A stretch of 64,000 bases of DNA from NCBI RefSeq assembly GCF_016863335.1, contig NZ_BOOR01000062.1, positions 1 to 64,000 of the forward strand. The letters are read 5' to 3'. The translations under genes were made by a program, and so were the position numbers. The notes beneath the pieces were generated by a model, which searched no databases, was not told the DNA's origin, and saw only the letters and a program-made list of their open reading frames with translations. This DNA is from Planotetraspora thailandica. GTDB taxonomy: Bacteria > Actinomycetota > Actinomycetes > Streptosporangiales > Streptosporangiaceae. Positions 44,017-55,185 of the stretch are shown here, in pieces. Within the stretch, counting starts at the first letter, position 1. Each line of letters starts with the position of its first letter.

Positions 44017-44172
44017 TGATTTCGAGACTAACGAGCGTCACAGCCGCAATCCCGGGCGAAAAGGCGAACGCTACTTTCGACGGAGCCTTCGCGACGAAAG
44101 GACGATCCGTACGGCTCAGGCGGGTCCTCATGGCCGATCGCGGGCGCGACGACGGCTGCCTACGTTCGGGCC

Positions 44173-44406
44173 ATGCGAAAGGCCGTTCAGATCCTGGGCG
44201 TCGTCCTGATCCTCCAGGGGGTCAGCGGGGCCGTCGACCACCTCGCCGTCCAGCCGTTCTTCGGCGTCCTGCTGAACTTCTTCAACCGGGTCGTCGTGCC
44301 TCGGGTGGACCTGCTGGCCGGGCACGCGCTGCTCGCCAACCTCCTGCTGGCCGCCGCCGGAGCAGTCGTGATCGTCGCCGCCGAACGCCTGCCGGAGCGG
44401 TCATGA
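44173..44406 (+). CDS. Small membrane protein, 77 residues
   Basis: The product has two hydrophobic helices, AVQILGVVLILQGVSGAVDHL at the N-terminus and LLANLLLAAAGAVVIVAAE at the C-terminus, joined by FFNRVVVPRVDLL. No family is recognised. It is convergent with the MarR gene and overlaps its end by 6 bp. The 156 bp upstream contain no other gene. Confidence 0.6.
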   Translation: MRKAVQILGVVLILQGVSGAVDHLAVQPFFGVLLNFFNRVVVPRVDLLAGHALLANLLLAAAGAVVIVAAERLPERS

Positions 44407-44880
44407 CCCGGTCGCGGCCCCCCTGAGGTTTCCGAGCATGCGCTGGAGCATTCCGGTGAGTTCGCGCACCTCCGCTTCGGAGAACCCGGCCAGCAACTGC
44501 GCGGTGGCCTTTCCGAAGACGGGCGCCAGCCGGGGGACGATCGCCTTCCCGGCCGCGGTCACCTCGATGACGACCGACCGCCGGTCGTCCGGATGTCTGC
44601 GCCGCCGTACGAGCCCCTTGTCCTCAAGCCTGTCGAGCAGGCGCGTCATGCCCGCCGTGTCGGTGCCCAGTTGCGGGGCGAGCTGGTTCGGGCTCGCCTC
44701 CTGCCGCGCGGCGTGGAGCAGCAGCGCGGCCTGCTGCGACGTGACGTCGAAAGGCGCAAGCAGGGTCTCGACTGCGGTGCGCAACTCGCGCCCGACCTGA
44801 TTGAGCAGGGAGCCGCTCCCGAGCACGAGGGCGAAGGGGACGGCGGACATGCCATGGCCGGGGTTCTCGAGGTTCTCCAT
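44401..44880 (-). CDS. MarR-family transcriptional regulator
   Basis: The 159-residue protein has the MarR winged helix at about residues 45-115 (APQLGTDTAGMTRLLDRLEDKGLVRRRRHPDDRR). It is divergent from an FAD monooxygenase, with a perfect 14-bp palindrome in the 85-bp spacer. It is the probable repressor of that gene. Confidence 0.92.
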   Translation of the reverse strand: MENLENPGHGMSAVPFALVLGSGSLLNQVGRELRTAVETLLAPFDVTSQQAALLLHAARQEASPNQLAPQLGTDTAGMTRLLDRLEDKGLVRRRRHPDDRRSVVIEVTAAGKAIVPRLAPVFGKATAQLLAGFSEAEVRELTGMLQRMLGNLRGAATGS

Positions 44881-44907
44881 CGGGTCAGGCTAGCTGGCAC
44901 GACTGTT

Positions 44908-44921
44908 GCTGTCGCGACAGC
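44908..44921. promoter_or_regulatory. MarR operator candidate
   Basis: GCTGTCGCGACAGC is a perfect palindrome centred in the divergent spacer between the MarR gene and the FAD monooxygenase gene. Confidence 0.7.
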
Positions 44922-44965
44922 TATTTGGGTACGGTGGACCTCCCCCGAACGAGAGGATCCCCCGC

Positions 44966-47666
<2,701 letters not shown>

Positions 47667-47671
47667 GCCTG

Positions 47672-47695
47672 CCGGGGGTGACCCGTCACCCCCGG
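47672..47695. terminator. Bidirectional terminator hairpin after argG
   Basis: CCGGGGGTGAC (47672-47682) and GTCACCCCCGG (47685-47695) form a perfect 11-bp stem with a 2-nt loop. It lies 6 bp after the argG stop and overlaps the end of the convergent DUF1275 gene. Confidence 0.8.
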
Positions 47696-48420
47696 GCCGA
47701 TCGCGGCGCATGGACCTCCGTACGGCCCGGCCGTACGGCGAGGGGGTGCAGGCCCGCGAGTGTGACCACCAGCAGAGCGGTGGGAATGGCGGGCGCGGCC
47801 GGTGTGGCGTGGACGACCATCCAGCCTCCGGCCGCGGCGCCCGCGACGACCGACGCCAGCAGCAGGATGTTGTCCCACTGCATCTTGTGCTGGATGACCA
47901 GGCCGGCGACGACGCCGGTGAGCGTGCCGGTGAAGAAGGTGGTCGACAGGCCGGGAATGCCGAACGTCCTGATCACAGCGCTTTGGGCGCCCATGGCCAG
48001 GGCGGCGAGGGCCCCGTGTGCGAAACGCATGGTTCCCGTGGGAGGCCCCGACAACACCGCCCAGTCACCGAGCATCCAGGCGAACAACACCAGTTCGGCG
48101 CCGAGGACGAGGGCGACCCGGGTGCCCCATCGCGGGTGGCTGGGCCCGGCCCGCCCGATGACCCGGCTTCCGCCCAGCACGCCGACGATGAAGCCGATGA
48201 TGGCGCCCGCCGCGTTGGCGGCCAGCGGAAGGTCGTAGCGCCCGATGGACAGGCCGAGCAGCACGAGGTTGCCGGTCATGACGCTGGTGAAGACCCCGCC
48301 GAGGCCGAAGAAGCTGATCGCGTTGGTGGCGCCCGTCGCCAGCGTCAGCGCCGTCGCGAGGGCGAGCGGCCCCGGCGGCGCCGGTCCCGCTCGCTTGGCC
48401 GCGGCTGCCACTGCCCCCAT
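47686..48420 (-). CDS. DUF1275 (YoaK-type) membrane protein
   Basis: The 244-residue protein has six to seven hydrophobic helices. It carries the family pattern ATGATNAISFFGLGGVFTSV and MTGNLVLLGLSIG near residues 28-60, and FTGTLTGVVAGL later. ATG 48420 follows GGGGAGG closely and is preferred over a start 16 codons earlier. Function is not established for the family. It lies downstream of the TetR gene on the same strand and could be co-expressed with it. Confidence 0.85.
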   Translation of the reverse strand: MGAVAAAAKRAGPAPPGPLALATALTLATGATNAISFFGLGGVFTSVMTGNLVLLGLSIGRYDLPLAANAAGAIIGFIVGVLGGSRVIGRAGPSHPRWGTRVALVLGAELVLFAWMLGDWAVLSGPPTGTMRFAHGALAALAMGAQSAVIRTFGIPGLSTTFFTGTLTGVVAGLVIQHKMQWDNILLLASVVAGAAAGGWMVVHATPAAPAIPTALLVVTLAGLHPLAVRPGRTEVHAPRSARG

Positions 48421-48454
48421 CGCGCCTCCCCCCGAGAAGCGCCCGTCGAGCGCC

Positions 48455-49270
48455 CTACTGTCCAGCATCCCCGGAGGGGGGTGACGCCACCGCGCGGGAC
48501 TCGATGAAGGCCGCGATGCCGTCGAGCACCCGCTGGAGGCCGAACTCGAAGGCGTGCCCGGGGGCGTATGCGGCGTTGTGCGCCTCCCCGGCGGCCTGGC
48601 CCACCCGGCTGGCGACCGGATAACGGCCGGGGTCGAACACCCTCGCCAGGAACGGCGCGTGCGCGAACCACCACTGCTCGTCGGTCATGCCGGTGTGGGT
48701 CTCGGCCTGGGCGGCCTCGACCGCGCCCCGGGCCGCCCCGGCGACGTACCCGTTGATCAGCGTGATCACCGAGTCCATCTCGACCTCGTCCAAGCCGATG
48801 CCGTCGACGGCGCGCAGCTCGTAGTCGTACTTGGCGACCAGGTTGGGGCCCAGGGGCGGGCGGCTGGTGGAGACCTGCAACATCCACGGATGCCGCCGCA
48901 GGAGCTCCAGATTGTCACGGGCGATACGTTCCAGCCGTTCCCGCCAGCCGCCGGGCACCTCTTCAGGCCCGTCTGGAGGCCCGTCTGCCGGCATGGGCAT
49001 CTCGCCGCACACGGTGTCGACCATGACGTCGACCAGCTCGGCCTTGCCGGGCACGTAGGTGTACAGCGACATCGTGCCGACGCCAAGCTGGTCGGCGACT
49101 TTACGCATGGACAGGGCGGTAATGCCCTCGGCGTCGGCGACCTCGATCGCGGCCCGCACGATGCGGTCGACGCTGAGGTCGGGCTTGCCCTTCCGGCTTG
49201 CCCGCTCCCCCGTACGCCAAAGGAGAGCCAGGCTCCGGGCCGGATCCCCGCGGCCGGTGAATTCCGTCAT
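48455..49270 (-). CDS. TetR-family regulator of the adjacent ABC exporter
   Basis: The 271-residue protein has an HTH at about residues 35-80 ([24 protein letters not shown]) and a TetR_C_1-type ligand domain. It is divergent from a DrrAB-like exporter, with a 10-bp-arm inverted repeat between them, the standard layout for a drug-sensing repressor of its exporter. Confidence 0.92.
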   Translation of the reverse strand: MTEFTGRGDPARSLALLWRTGERASRKGKPDLSVDRIVRAAIEVADAEGITALSMRKVADQLGVGTMSLYTYVPGKAELVDVMVDTVCGEMPMPADGPPDGPEEVPGGWRERLERIARDNLELLRRHPWMLQVSTSRPPLGPNLVAKYDYELRAVDGIGLDEVEMDSVITLINGYVAGAARGAVEAAQAETHTGMTDEQWWFAHAPFLARVFDPGRYPVASRVGQAAGEAHNAAYAPGHAFEFGLQRVLDGIAAFIESRAVASPPSGDAGQ

Positions 49271-49295
49271 GGTTCGCGCAGTCTATCGCCAACGA

Positions 49296-49320
49296 CTGTA
49301 CCGTATGCTGTACGGTACAG
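49296..49320. promoter_or_regulatory. TetR operator candidate
   Basis: CTGTACCGTA (49296-49305) and TACGGTACAG (49311-49320) form a perfect inverted repeat around a 5-bp centre. The site lies between the TetR gene and the exporter operon, 24 bp before the ABC gene start. Confidence 0.85.
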
Positions 49321-49343
49321 CGTACGGAGCCAGGGAGAGTGGA

Positions 49344-50297
49344 ATGACGTTCGCAGTGAACGCCGAAGGCCTGCGCAAGCGGTTTCGCGGCACCGCGGCC
49401 CTCGACGGGTTCGACCTCGCGGTGCCGGAGGGGTCGGTATGCGGGCTGCTCGGTCCCAACGGCGCGGGCAAGACGACGGCCGTGCGGATCCTCGCCACCC
49501 TGCTGCGGCCGGACGGCGGCCGCGCCCAGGTGGCCGGCCTCGACGTCGTACGGCAGGCCGAGCAGGTCAGGCATCGCATCGGCCTCATCGGGCAGCACAC
49601 CGCGGTCGACGAGGTCCTCAGCGGGCGGGAGAACCTCGTGATGTTCGGCCGGCTCCATCACCTCGGCCGGGCGGCCGCCCGGCGAAGGGCCGAGGAGTTG
49701 CTGGCCCGGTTCGGCCTGGAAGACGCGGGCGGCAAACCCGTCAAGGACTACTCCGGGGGCATGCGCCGCCGCCTGGACCTCGCGGCCGGGATGATCCTCT
49801 CCCCCGCGGTCCTGTTCCTGGACGAGCCGACCACCGGCCTGGACCCGCGCGGGCGAGGCGAAGTCTGGGACGCCGTCCGCGGACTCGTCGCCACGGGCTG
49901 CACCGTGCTGCTGACCACGCAGTACCTGGAGGAGGCCGACCGGCTGGCCTCCAAGGTCGTCGTCGTCGACGCGGGCAGGGCGGTGGCCGAGGGAACTCCC
50001 GACGAGCTCAAGTCGGCGCTCGGAGACGACCGCGTGGACGTCGTGCTGCGGGACGCGGACCAGGTGCAGGCCGCCGCGGCCGTCCTGGACCACGTGGGCG
50101 CCGCCCCGCCCGAGATCGACCGGGAGGCGCAACGGGTGAGCGTGCCCGTGCGCGACAGGGCGGGCGCCCTGGCCGAGATCGTCCGGGCCCTGGAGGCCGC
50201 GGGCCTGACCGCCGAGGACGTCACCCTGCGCAGGCCCACCCTCGACGAGGTCTTCCTCCACCTGACCGGCACCACCCGAGAGGAGACGGCGGCATGA
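49344..50297 (+). CDS. ABC transporter ATP-binding protein, DrrA-like
   Basis: The 317-residue protein has Walker [14 protein letters not shown] near residues 38-50, the signature [12 protein letters not shown] near 134-145 and Walker [21 protein letters not shown] near 149-168. A C-terminal DrrA-type extension follows from about residue 225. It powers export by the permease encoded 4 bp overlapping downstream. Drugs of the anthracycline or polyketide kind are usual substrates, but the actual one is unknown. Confidence 0.92.
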   Translation: MTFAVNAEGLRKRFRGTAALDGFDLAVPEGSVCGLLGPNGAGKTTAVRILATLLRPDGGRAQVAGLDVVRQAEQVRHRIGLIGQHTAVDEVLSGRENLVMFGRLHHLGRAAARRRAEELLARFGLEDAGGKPVKDYSGGMRRRLDLAAGMILSPAVLFLDEPTTGLDPRGRGEVWDAVRGLVATGCTVLLTTQYLEEADRLASKVVVVDAGRAVAEGTPDELKSALGDDRVDVVLRDADQVQAAAAVLDHVGAAPPEIDREAQRVSVPVRDRAGALAEIVRALEAAGLTAEDVTLRRPTLDEVFLHLTGTTREETAA

Positions 50298-51106
50298 CCC
50301 CTGTTCCCCCGAGCCCGGCTTCCCGGCTGCATTGGGCGCTCGCCGACGGGGCGACCATGACCCGGCGCCTGCTGACCCACTGGGCCAGGCAGCCGGTGCG
50401 GGTGGCCGTCGGCCTGCTGTTCCCCGTCATGATCGTGCTGATGTTCGGCTACGTCTTCGGCGGAGGCATGGCCGTACCAGGCGGGGGCGACTACCGGGAG
50501 TTCCTGATGCCCGGCATGTTCGCCATGACCATGCTCTTCGGCATCGAGGCGACCTTCGTCGCCGTCGCCGCGGACGTCACGCGGGGCGTCACCGACAGGT
50601 TCCGATCCATGCCCATGGCCCGTTCGGCGGTCGTGACCGGCCGGTGCGCGGCCGACATGGTCGACGCGGCCCTCAGCCTGGCCGTACTGATCGTGTGCGG
50701 CCTCGCCGTCGGCTGGCGCTGGCACGACGGGCTGGGCGCCGCCGTCCTCGCCGTCGGGCTGCTGTTGCTGCTGCGCTTCGCGTTCGTATGGATCGGGATC
50801 TACATGGGCCTGACCGTGCGGGACCCCCAGGCGGTGATGGCCGTGCAGATCCTGGTGTGGCCGGTGGCGTTCCTGTCCAGCGCCCTGGTGTGGACCGACA
50901 CCATGCCGGCCTGGCTGGCTGCCGTCGCCGAATGGAACCCCCTGTCCTCGACGGTCGCCGCGACGCGCGAGCTGTTCGGAAACCCGGGCGGCGGAGACTC
51001 GTGGATCGCCCGGCACGCCGTGCTCATGGCGCTGGTCTGGCCGCTCGCCCTGACCGCGGTCTTCTTCCCGCTGGCCGTACGGCGGTATTGGCGGCTCGAC
51101 CGCTGA
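50294..51106 (+). CDS. ABC-2 type permease, DrrB-like
   Basis: The 270-residue protein has six hydrophobic helices and the ABC-2 pattern [19 protein letters not shown] at 39-57, [16 protein letters not shown] near 71-86 and [18 protein letters not shown] near 217-234. The ATGA overlap with the ATPase gene shows coupling. It forms the membrane path of the TetR-controlled exporter. Confidence 0.92.
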   Translation: MTPVPPSPASRLHWALADGATMTRRLLTHWARQPVRVAVGLLFPVMIVLMFGYVFGGGMAVPGGGDYREFLMPGMFAMTMLFGIEATFVAVAADVTRGVTDRFRSMPMARSAVVTGRCAADMVDAALSLAVLIVCGLAVGWRWHDGLGAAVLAVGLLLLLRFAFVWIGIYMGLTVRDPQAVMAVQILVWPVAFLSSALVWTDTMPAWLAAVAEWNPLSSTVAATRELFGNPGGGDSWIARHAVLMALVWPLALTAVFFPLAVRRYWRLDR

Positions 51107-51153
51107 GACTCCAATGCGCCAGAAATATGGCGTTATGGGAGAATTGAAGCGCC

Positions 51154-51588
51154 ATGTCGACGGACATTGAGGTGATCCTCAACGACCAACCCGGTGAGCT
51201 GGCCCGGCTCGGCGAGGTCACCGGGGAGTCCGGCGTGAACGTGCTCGGCCTGATGGCGCTCACGGGCGAGGGCAAAGGCGTCGTTCACCTGCTGATCGAC
51301 GACGATGCGGCGCCCCGATGCCGCCAGGCCCTCGAGGCCGCCGGAATGGGCGTGGCCGAGGTGCGCGAGGTCATGGTCGTCGACATCGAGGACCGCCCCG
51401 GCACGCTCGGCGAGCTGGCCAGGGAGCTGGCCGAGGCCAACGTCAACATCGACCTCGCCTACACCACGTTCGGCGGCGTGCGGCTGGTGATCGCCACCGA
51501 CGACCTGGACGCCGCGGCCTCCGCGCTGGAATGGCCGCCCGAGCGCCCCGACCCCGTGCCGCCCAGCATCTGGGACCAGCCCGAGTAA
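51154..51588 (+). CDS. Tandem ACT-domain protein
   Basis: The 144-residue protein has two ACT domains, about residues 3-66 (IEVILNDQPGELARLGEVTG) and 72-128 (VMVVDIEDRPGTLGELAREL). ACT pairs bind amino acids and act as free-standing sensors or regulators. No catalytic domain is attached. It lies 47 bp after the exporter genes on the same strand but is probably a separate function. Confidence 0.88.
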   Translation: MSTDIEVILNDQPGELARLGEVTGESGVNVLGLMALTGEGKGVVHLLIDDDAAPRCRQALEAAGMGVAEVREVMVVDIEDRPGTLGELARELAEANVNIDLAYTTFGGVRLVIATDDLDAAASALEWPPERPDPVPPSIWDQPE

Positions 51589-51725
51589 CTCCCCGCCTGA
51601 GGGCGTCATGACTACGCGCGGTCCTTCGTCTGCGGTAGAGGCCTCTCCTCCTTGTGGCCGCTCCACGGGCCCGGGGAATCAGGGTCGGCTCAGGGTCGAG
51701 CCCGATGCCGCGGAATCCGGCCTCG

Positions 51726-52349
51726 ATGAGGCTTGATCTCGTGTTGGACATCCTGCGGGACCAGAGCCTTCCCTTCGTGTGCGCGGCCCTGTTCGCCCTT
51801 CTCCTGCTGGACGGCATGATGCTGATCGGGCTGGTCATCCCGGCCGACCCGCTCATCGTCCTGGCGGGCACCACCGCGGACACGCCGGCCGAGGCGGCGG
51901 TGGTGCTCGCCTCCGGCCTGGCCGGTTGCCTCGCCGGCGCGTCGGCCGGCCACCTGCTCGGATCCCGGTACGGCTCGCGCCTGCGCCACGGGCGGCTCGG
52001 CGCGCGCGTGGGCGAACACCGGTGGGAGCAGGCCACCGCCGTGCTCCGCCGCAGCGGACCGGCCCTCGCGTTGTCGTATTTCCTGCCGGTGATGGACTCC
52101 CTGACGCCGGTGCTGGCAGGCACGTTCGGCATGCCGTACCGGCGGTACATCTTCTGGGTCGTGCTGGGCGGCGCCGCCTGGGTGTCCACCTACACGATCG
52201 CCGGCTTCCTCGCGGCGGACTTCGGCGACGTGTATCTGGTGGCCGTGGTGGCGCTCGTGCTGATCGCCGGTTCCAGCGTCGTGCGCCGGCGCCTGTCCCG
52301 CCGTACAGCTCAGCCGGAGGAGCCGGTCGAGCACGCGCCCATTGCATGA
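51726..52349 (+). CDS. DedA-family membrane protein
   Basis: The 207-residue protein has the DedA/SNARE-associated layout. The first helix carries GLVIPADPLIVLAGT near residues 38-52. The conserved loop GSRYGSRLRHGRLG is near 79-92, and ALSYFLPVMDSLTPVLAGTFGM with YRRYIFWVVLGGAAWVSTYT is near 118-160. The family is linked to undecaprenyl-phosphate or lipid flipping. The last codons and stop lie inside the first unit of a tandem repeat (52343 onward), so the end of the gene may have been modified by the repeat. Confidence 0.85.
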   Translation: MRLDLVLDILRDQSLPFVCAALFALLLLDGMMLIGLVIPADPLIVLAGTTADTPAEAAVVLASGLAGCLAGASAGHLLGSRYGSRLRHGRLGARVGEHRWEQATAVLRRSGPALALSYFLPVMDSLTPVLAGTFGMPYRRYIFWVVLGGAAWVSTYTIAGFLAADFGDVYLVAVVALVLIAGSSVVRRRLSRRTAQPEEPVEHAPIA

Positions 52350-52500
52350 TCACGATCGGAGTCCGCCCTGGTCGGGGGGTGCACGGCCGAACTTCTGCAT
52401 GATCACGATCGGGGTCTGCGCAGGTCGGGCGGCGTATCCCCGAACTTCTGCATGATCACGCGCAAAGTGAGGGGCGCATCAGGTCGGGACGGAAACGCAA
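52343..52500. repeat. Three tandem units of about 53 bp
   Basis: Units begin at 52343, 52396 and 52449, each with TGCATGATCACG and the first two continuing ATCGG(A/G)GTC. The first two units end in CGAACTTC, and the third degrades after the first 15 bp. There are no unique spacers, so it is not a CRISPR. It fills most of the DedA-GntR gap. Confidence 0.85.
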
Positions 52501-52513
52501 CCCCTCAGTAATA

Positions 52514-52531
52514 GATTAGAAACTTATAATC
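52514..52531. promoter_or_regulatory. GntR promoter/operator candidate
   Basis: GATTA (52514-52518) and TAATC (52527-52531) are inverted arms over an AT-rich patch that includes a perfect TATAAT (52525-52530). Transcription would start about 9 nt before the GntR ATG at 52546, which lacks a clear ribosome binding site. Autoregulation is plausible. Confidence 0.55.
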
Positions 52532-52545
52532 TTTAGCGTCCGGGT

Positions 52546-53430
52546 ATGAGGCCGACCGAGTCAACGGACTCCCCATCCGCTGAGCTGCCCGTGGAGATCG
52601 ACCGCGCGTCGCCGCTCCCCTACCACGAGCAGATCTACCGGCTGCTGCTGGACATGATCGTCTCCGGACGCCTGGCACCCGGCCAGAAGCTGGTGCAGGA
52701 GAAGGAGTACGCGGCACGCCTGGGCGTCAGCCTCGCCCCCGTACGGCAGGCCATCCTGGCGCTCACCAAGGACGGCTACCTGACCAGGACCCGCGGCCGG
52801 GGCACCTACGTCCGCGAGGTCAAGGTCGGCGCCGACATCCAGCTGCTGTCCAGCTTCACCGCCACGCTCAGCGCCACCGGCCTGCCCACCGAGATGCGCG
52901 TGTTGTCCGCCGAGACCCTCCCTGCCTCCGAGCAACTCGCCACCGCCCTGGGCATCCCGGCCGGCGCCGAGGTCTTCCGCCTGCGCAGAGTGGCGTTCCT
53001 GGCGGACGAGCCGGTGGTGCTCCTGTCGGCGACACTGCCGGCCGCCCTGTTCCCCGGCCTGGCCGAGGCCGACCTGCGCGGCTCGCTGTACGACCTGCTC
53101 CGCGAACGGCACGGCACGGTCATGACCTCGGCCCGCAACATCATCGAGGTCGTCCGGGCTCTCCCCGAGCACGCCGGCCACCTCCAGGTGCCCGTCGGCG
53201 AGGCGCTGCTGCGCGTCGAGTCGGTCACCCGCGACCAGCACGGCACGGCCGTGGAGTTCTCCCAGGTCCTCTACCAGGCCGACCGGTTCAGATTCGAGAT
53301 CGAAAGCCACCCCGAGCACGGTGTCGGGCTGCGGCCCGCGCCCACGACGTCCAATCCGAGACCTGAGACACCCCCGACGGCACGCGGAACCCGGGCGGCC
53401 TCGCTTCCGCCCGGCTCCGCGGCTCCATAG
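52546..53430 (+). CDS. GntR-family regulator (HutC/UTRA subfamily)
   Basis: The 294-residue protein has a winged helix at about residues 22-90 (PLPYHEQIYRLLLDMIVSGR, EYAARLGVSLAPVRQAILAL, RTRGRGTYV) and a UTRA ligand domain at about 100-265 (RVAFLADEPVVLLSATLP). A Pro/Thr-rich tail of about 25 residues follows. UTRA domains bind small sugars, amines or ureides. It heads the ureide/kinase operon and most likely controls it. FrlR of the fructoselysine system is of the same type. Confidence 0.9.
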   Translation: MRPTESTDSPSAELPVEIDRASPLPYHEQIYRLLLDMIVSGRLAPGQKLVQEKEYAARLGVSLAPVRQAILALTKDGYLTRTRGRGTYVREVKVGADIQLLSSFTATLSATGLPTEMRVLSAETLPASEQLATALGIPAGAEVFRLRRVAFLADEPVVLLSATLPAALFPGLAEADLRGSLYDLLRERHGTVMTSARNIIEVVRALPEHAGHLQVPVGEALLRVESVTRDQHGTAVEFSQVLYQADRFRFEIESHPEHGVGLRPAPTTSNPRPETPPTARGTRAASLPPGSAAP

Positions 53431-53461
53431 CACCACCGCTCGACAGAGAGGGGCCCTCGCC

Positions 53462-55141
53462 GTGGCCATACCGAGTCAACTCCCAGCGTCGTCATCAGAC
53501 GGGCAGGCAGGCGTCTTCATCCGGAACGCCACCGGGCTGATCCGTGAGGTGTCGTTCTTCGACGCCTTCGTGATGAACACCTTCGGAATGAACGTCGCGG
53601 TCGGCGGCGTCTACCTCTTCCTGCAGGCACAGACGGCCTTCTCCGGCGGCAGCATGCTGCTGTCGGTCGTCATCGGCACCCTGCTCATGGCCTTCACGCT
53701 GCTGCGCGTCTACGCCGAGTTCTCTGCGGCCATGCCCCGCTCGGGCGGCGACTACGTCTTCGTCAGCCGGACCCTCCACCCCATCCTCGGCTTCCTCCTG
53801 TCCTGGAGCCAGGGGCTGTGGATGATCTTCTTCTGGATCGGCTTCAACGCCTACTTCGCGCTGACCTTCGCCGTGCCCGCCGCGCTCGCCACCCTCTCGT
53901 CGGTCACCGGCCAGCAGGTCTGGCTCGACATGAGCAACGGCCTGCTCGCCAAGCACGATCTGCTCGGCATCACCACCCAGTGGTGGGTCCTCGGCCTCGG
54001 CACCCTCATCACCGTCGGGTTCGGCGTGCTCATCGTTCTAGGCGGCCAGCGCTACTGGCGGTGGCAGAAGGTGCTGTTCGCCATCGCCGGGCTCAGCCTG
54101 CTGATCTCCTTCGTCCTGCTGCTGTTCAGCGGCGGCCACATCTCTTCTGGCTGGGACGACTTCGCCGCCAGGAACCACGGCCTGACCTACGACCAGATCA
54201 TCCCGGCCGCCGAGCAGGCCGGCTACACCGGCAACGGCGCCTCCTTCAGCTTCACCGACACCCTGCTCATGCTCCCCTGGGTCTTCTTCGTCGTCGGCTA
54301 CGCCCAGGGCTCTGCGCAGATCGGCGGCGAGATCAAGCGCGCCTCCAAGACGCAGTACCGCGCCATGGTCGGCGGCGTCCTCATCAACGGCCTCGTGCTC
54401 GCCCTGCTCACGATCGTGCTGACCGCGCACGTCAGCCCCAAGTGGCTGGGCAGCCTCGGCTACCTCGCCGGCGCCGCCCCCGACAAGCTCGGCCTGCCCG
54501 CCGGGCTTCCTCCCGGGTTCAACTTCCTGGCCGCGCTGCTGACCCACAACGTCGTCCTGCTGCTGCTGATCGGCATCGGCTTCGTCATCTGGGCCGTCAT
54601 GGGCACCCCGCTGTCGATGATGCAGTCCACCCGCTACATGCTCGCCTGGTCGCTGGACCGCACCGTGCCGCAGCAGCTCGGCGAGGTCAGCGAGCGCTTC
54701 CACACTCCCGTCAAGGCCATCGCCCTGTGCGTCGTCACCGGTGAGATCGCTCTGATCGCGCTGGTCAACTGGTCGGACGCCAGCCTGCTCGGCGCCCTGC
54801 TCGCGCAGATCCTGGCCTTCATCGTCGTGGCGCTGGCCGGCGTCGTCTTCCCCTACCGGCTGCGCAACGTCTGGGAGTCGGCCGGCGGCAAGCGCGTGCT
54901 CGGCCTGCCCGCCGTCGCCCTGGCCGGAGCCGGCGGCGTCATCGCCCTCGGCGCCCTGATGGTCCTGTTTGTCGCCGACGACACGATCAACGCGACCTTC
55001 GCCGTCACCCGCGCGTTGTCCCTGTGGTTCATGGTCGGCGTGGTCGTGCTCGGCATCGTCTGGTACGCCGGCGCCCGCCTCGTCAACAGCCGCCGCGGCG
55101 TCGACCTCAGCCTCGTCTACCGGGAGATCCCGCCGGAGTGA
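53462..55141 (+). CDS. APC-family amino acid/amine permease
   Basis: The 559-residue protein has about 12-14 hydrophobic helices, with MNTFGMNVAVGGVYLF in the first helix and FVSRTLHPILGFLLSWSQGLW near 99-119. It belongs to the amino acid-polyamine-organocation superfamily. Within the operon it is the obvious importer of the substrate. FrlA (fructoselysine) is an APC permease, as are several ureide carriers. The start is GTG 53462, after GAGAGGGG. It lies 31 bp after the regulator. Confidence 0.88.
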   Translation: MAIPSQLPASSSDGQAGVFIRNATGLIREVSFFDAFVMNTFGMNVAVGGVYLFLQAQTAFSGGSMLLSVVIGTLLMAFTLLRVYAEFSAAMPRSGGDYVFVSRTLHPILGFLLSWSQGLWMIFFWIGFNAYFALTFAVPAALATLSSVTGQQVWLDMSNGLLAKHDLLGITTQWWVLGLGTLITVGFGVLIVLGGQRYWRWQKVLFAIAGLSLLISFVLLLFSGGHISSGWDDFAARNHGLTYDQIIPAAEQAGYTGNGASFSFTDTLLMLPWVFFVVGYAQGSAQIGGEIKRASKTQYRAMVGGVLINGLVLALLTIVLTAHVSPKWLGSLGYLAGAAPDKLGLPAGLPPGFNFLAALLTHNVVLLLLIGIGFVIWAVMGTPLSMMQSTRYMLAWSLDRTVPQQLGEVSERFHTPVKAIALCVVTGEIALIALVNWSDASLLGALLAQILAFIVVALAGVVFPYRLRNVWESAGGKRVLGLPAVALAGAGGVIALGALMVLFVADDTINATFAVTRALSLWFMVGVVVLGIVWYAGARLVNSRRGVDLSLVYREIPPE

Positions 55142-55185
55142 ACCGCGCTCCCGTCTCACCCCACCCGTGAAAGGAGTCATCCCTG

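Noticed and set aside
51117-51132. CGCCA/TGGCG inverted pair as a terminator of the ABC operon
   Set aside because: The stem is only 5 bp and lies next to the ACT gene promoter. Too weak to call.
52343-52500. Possible CRISPR array
   Set aside because: Units are contiguous and similar over their whole length, with no unique spacers and no cas genes.
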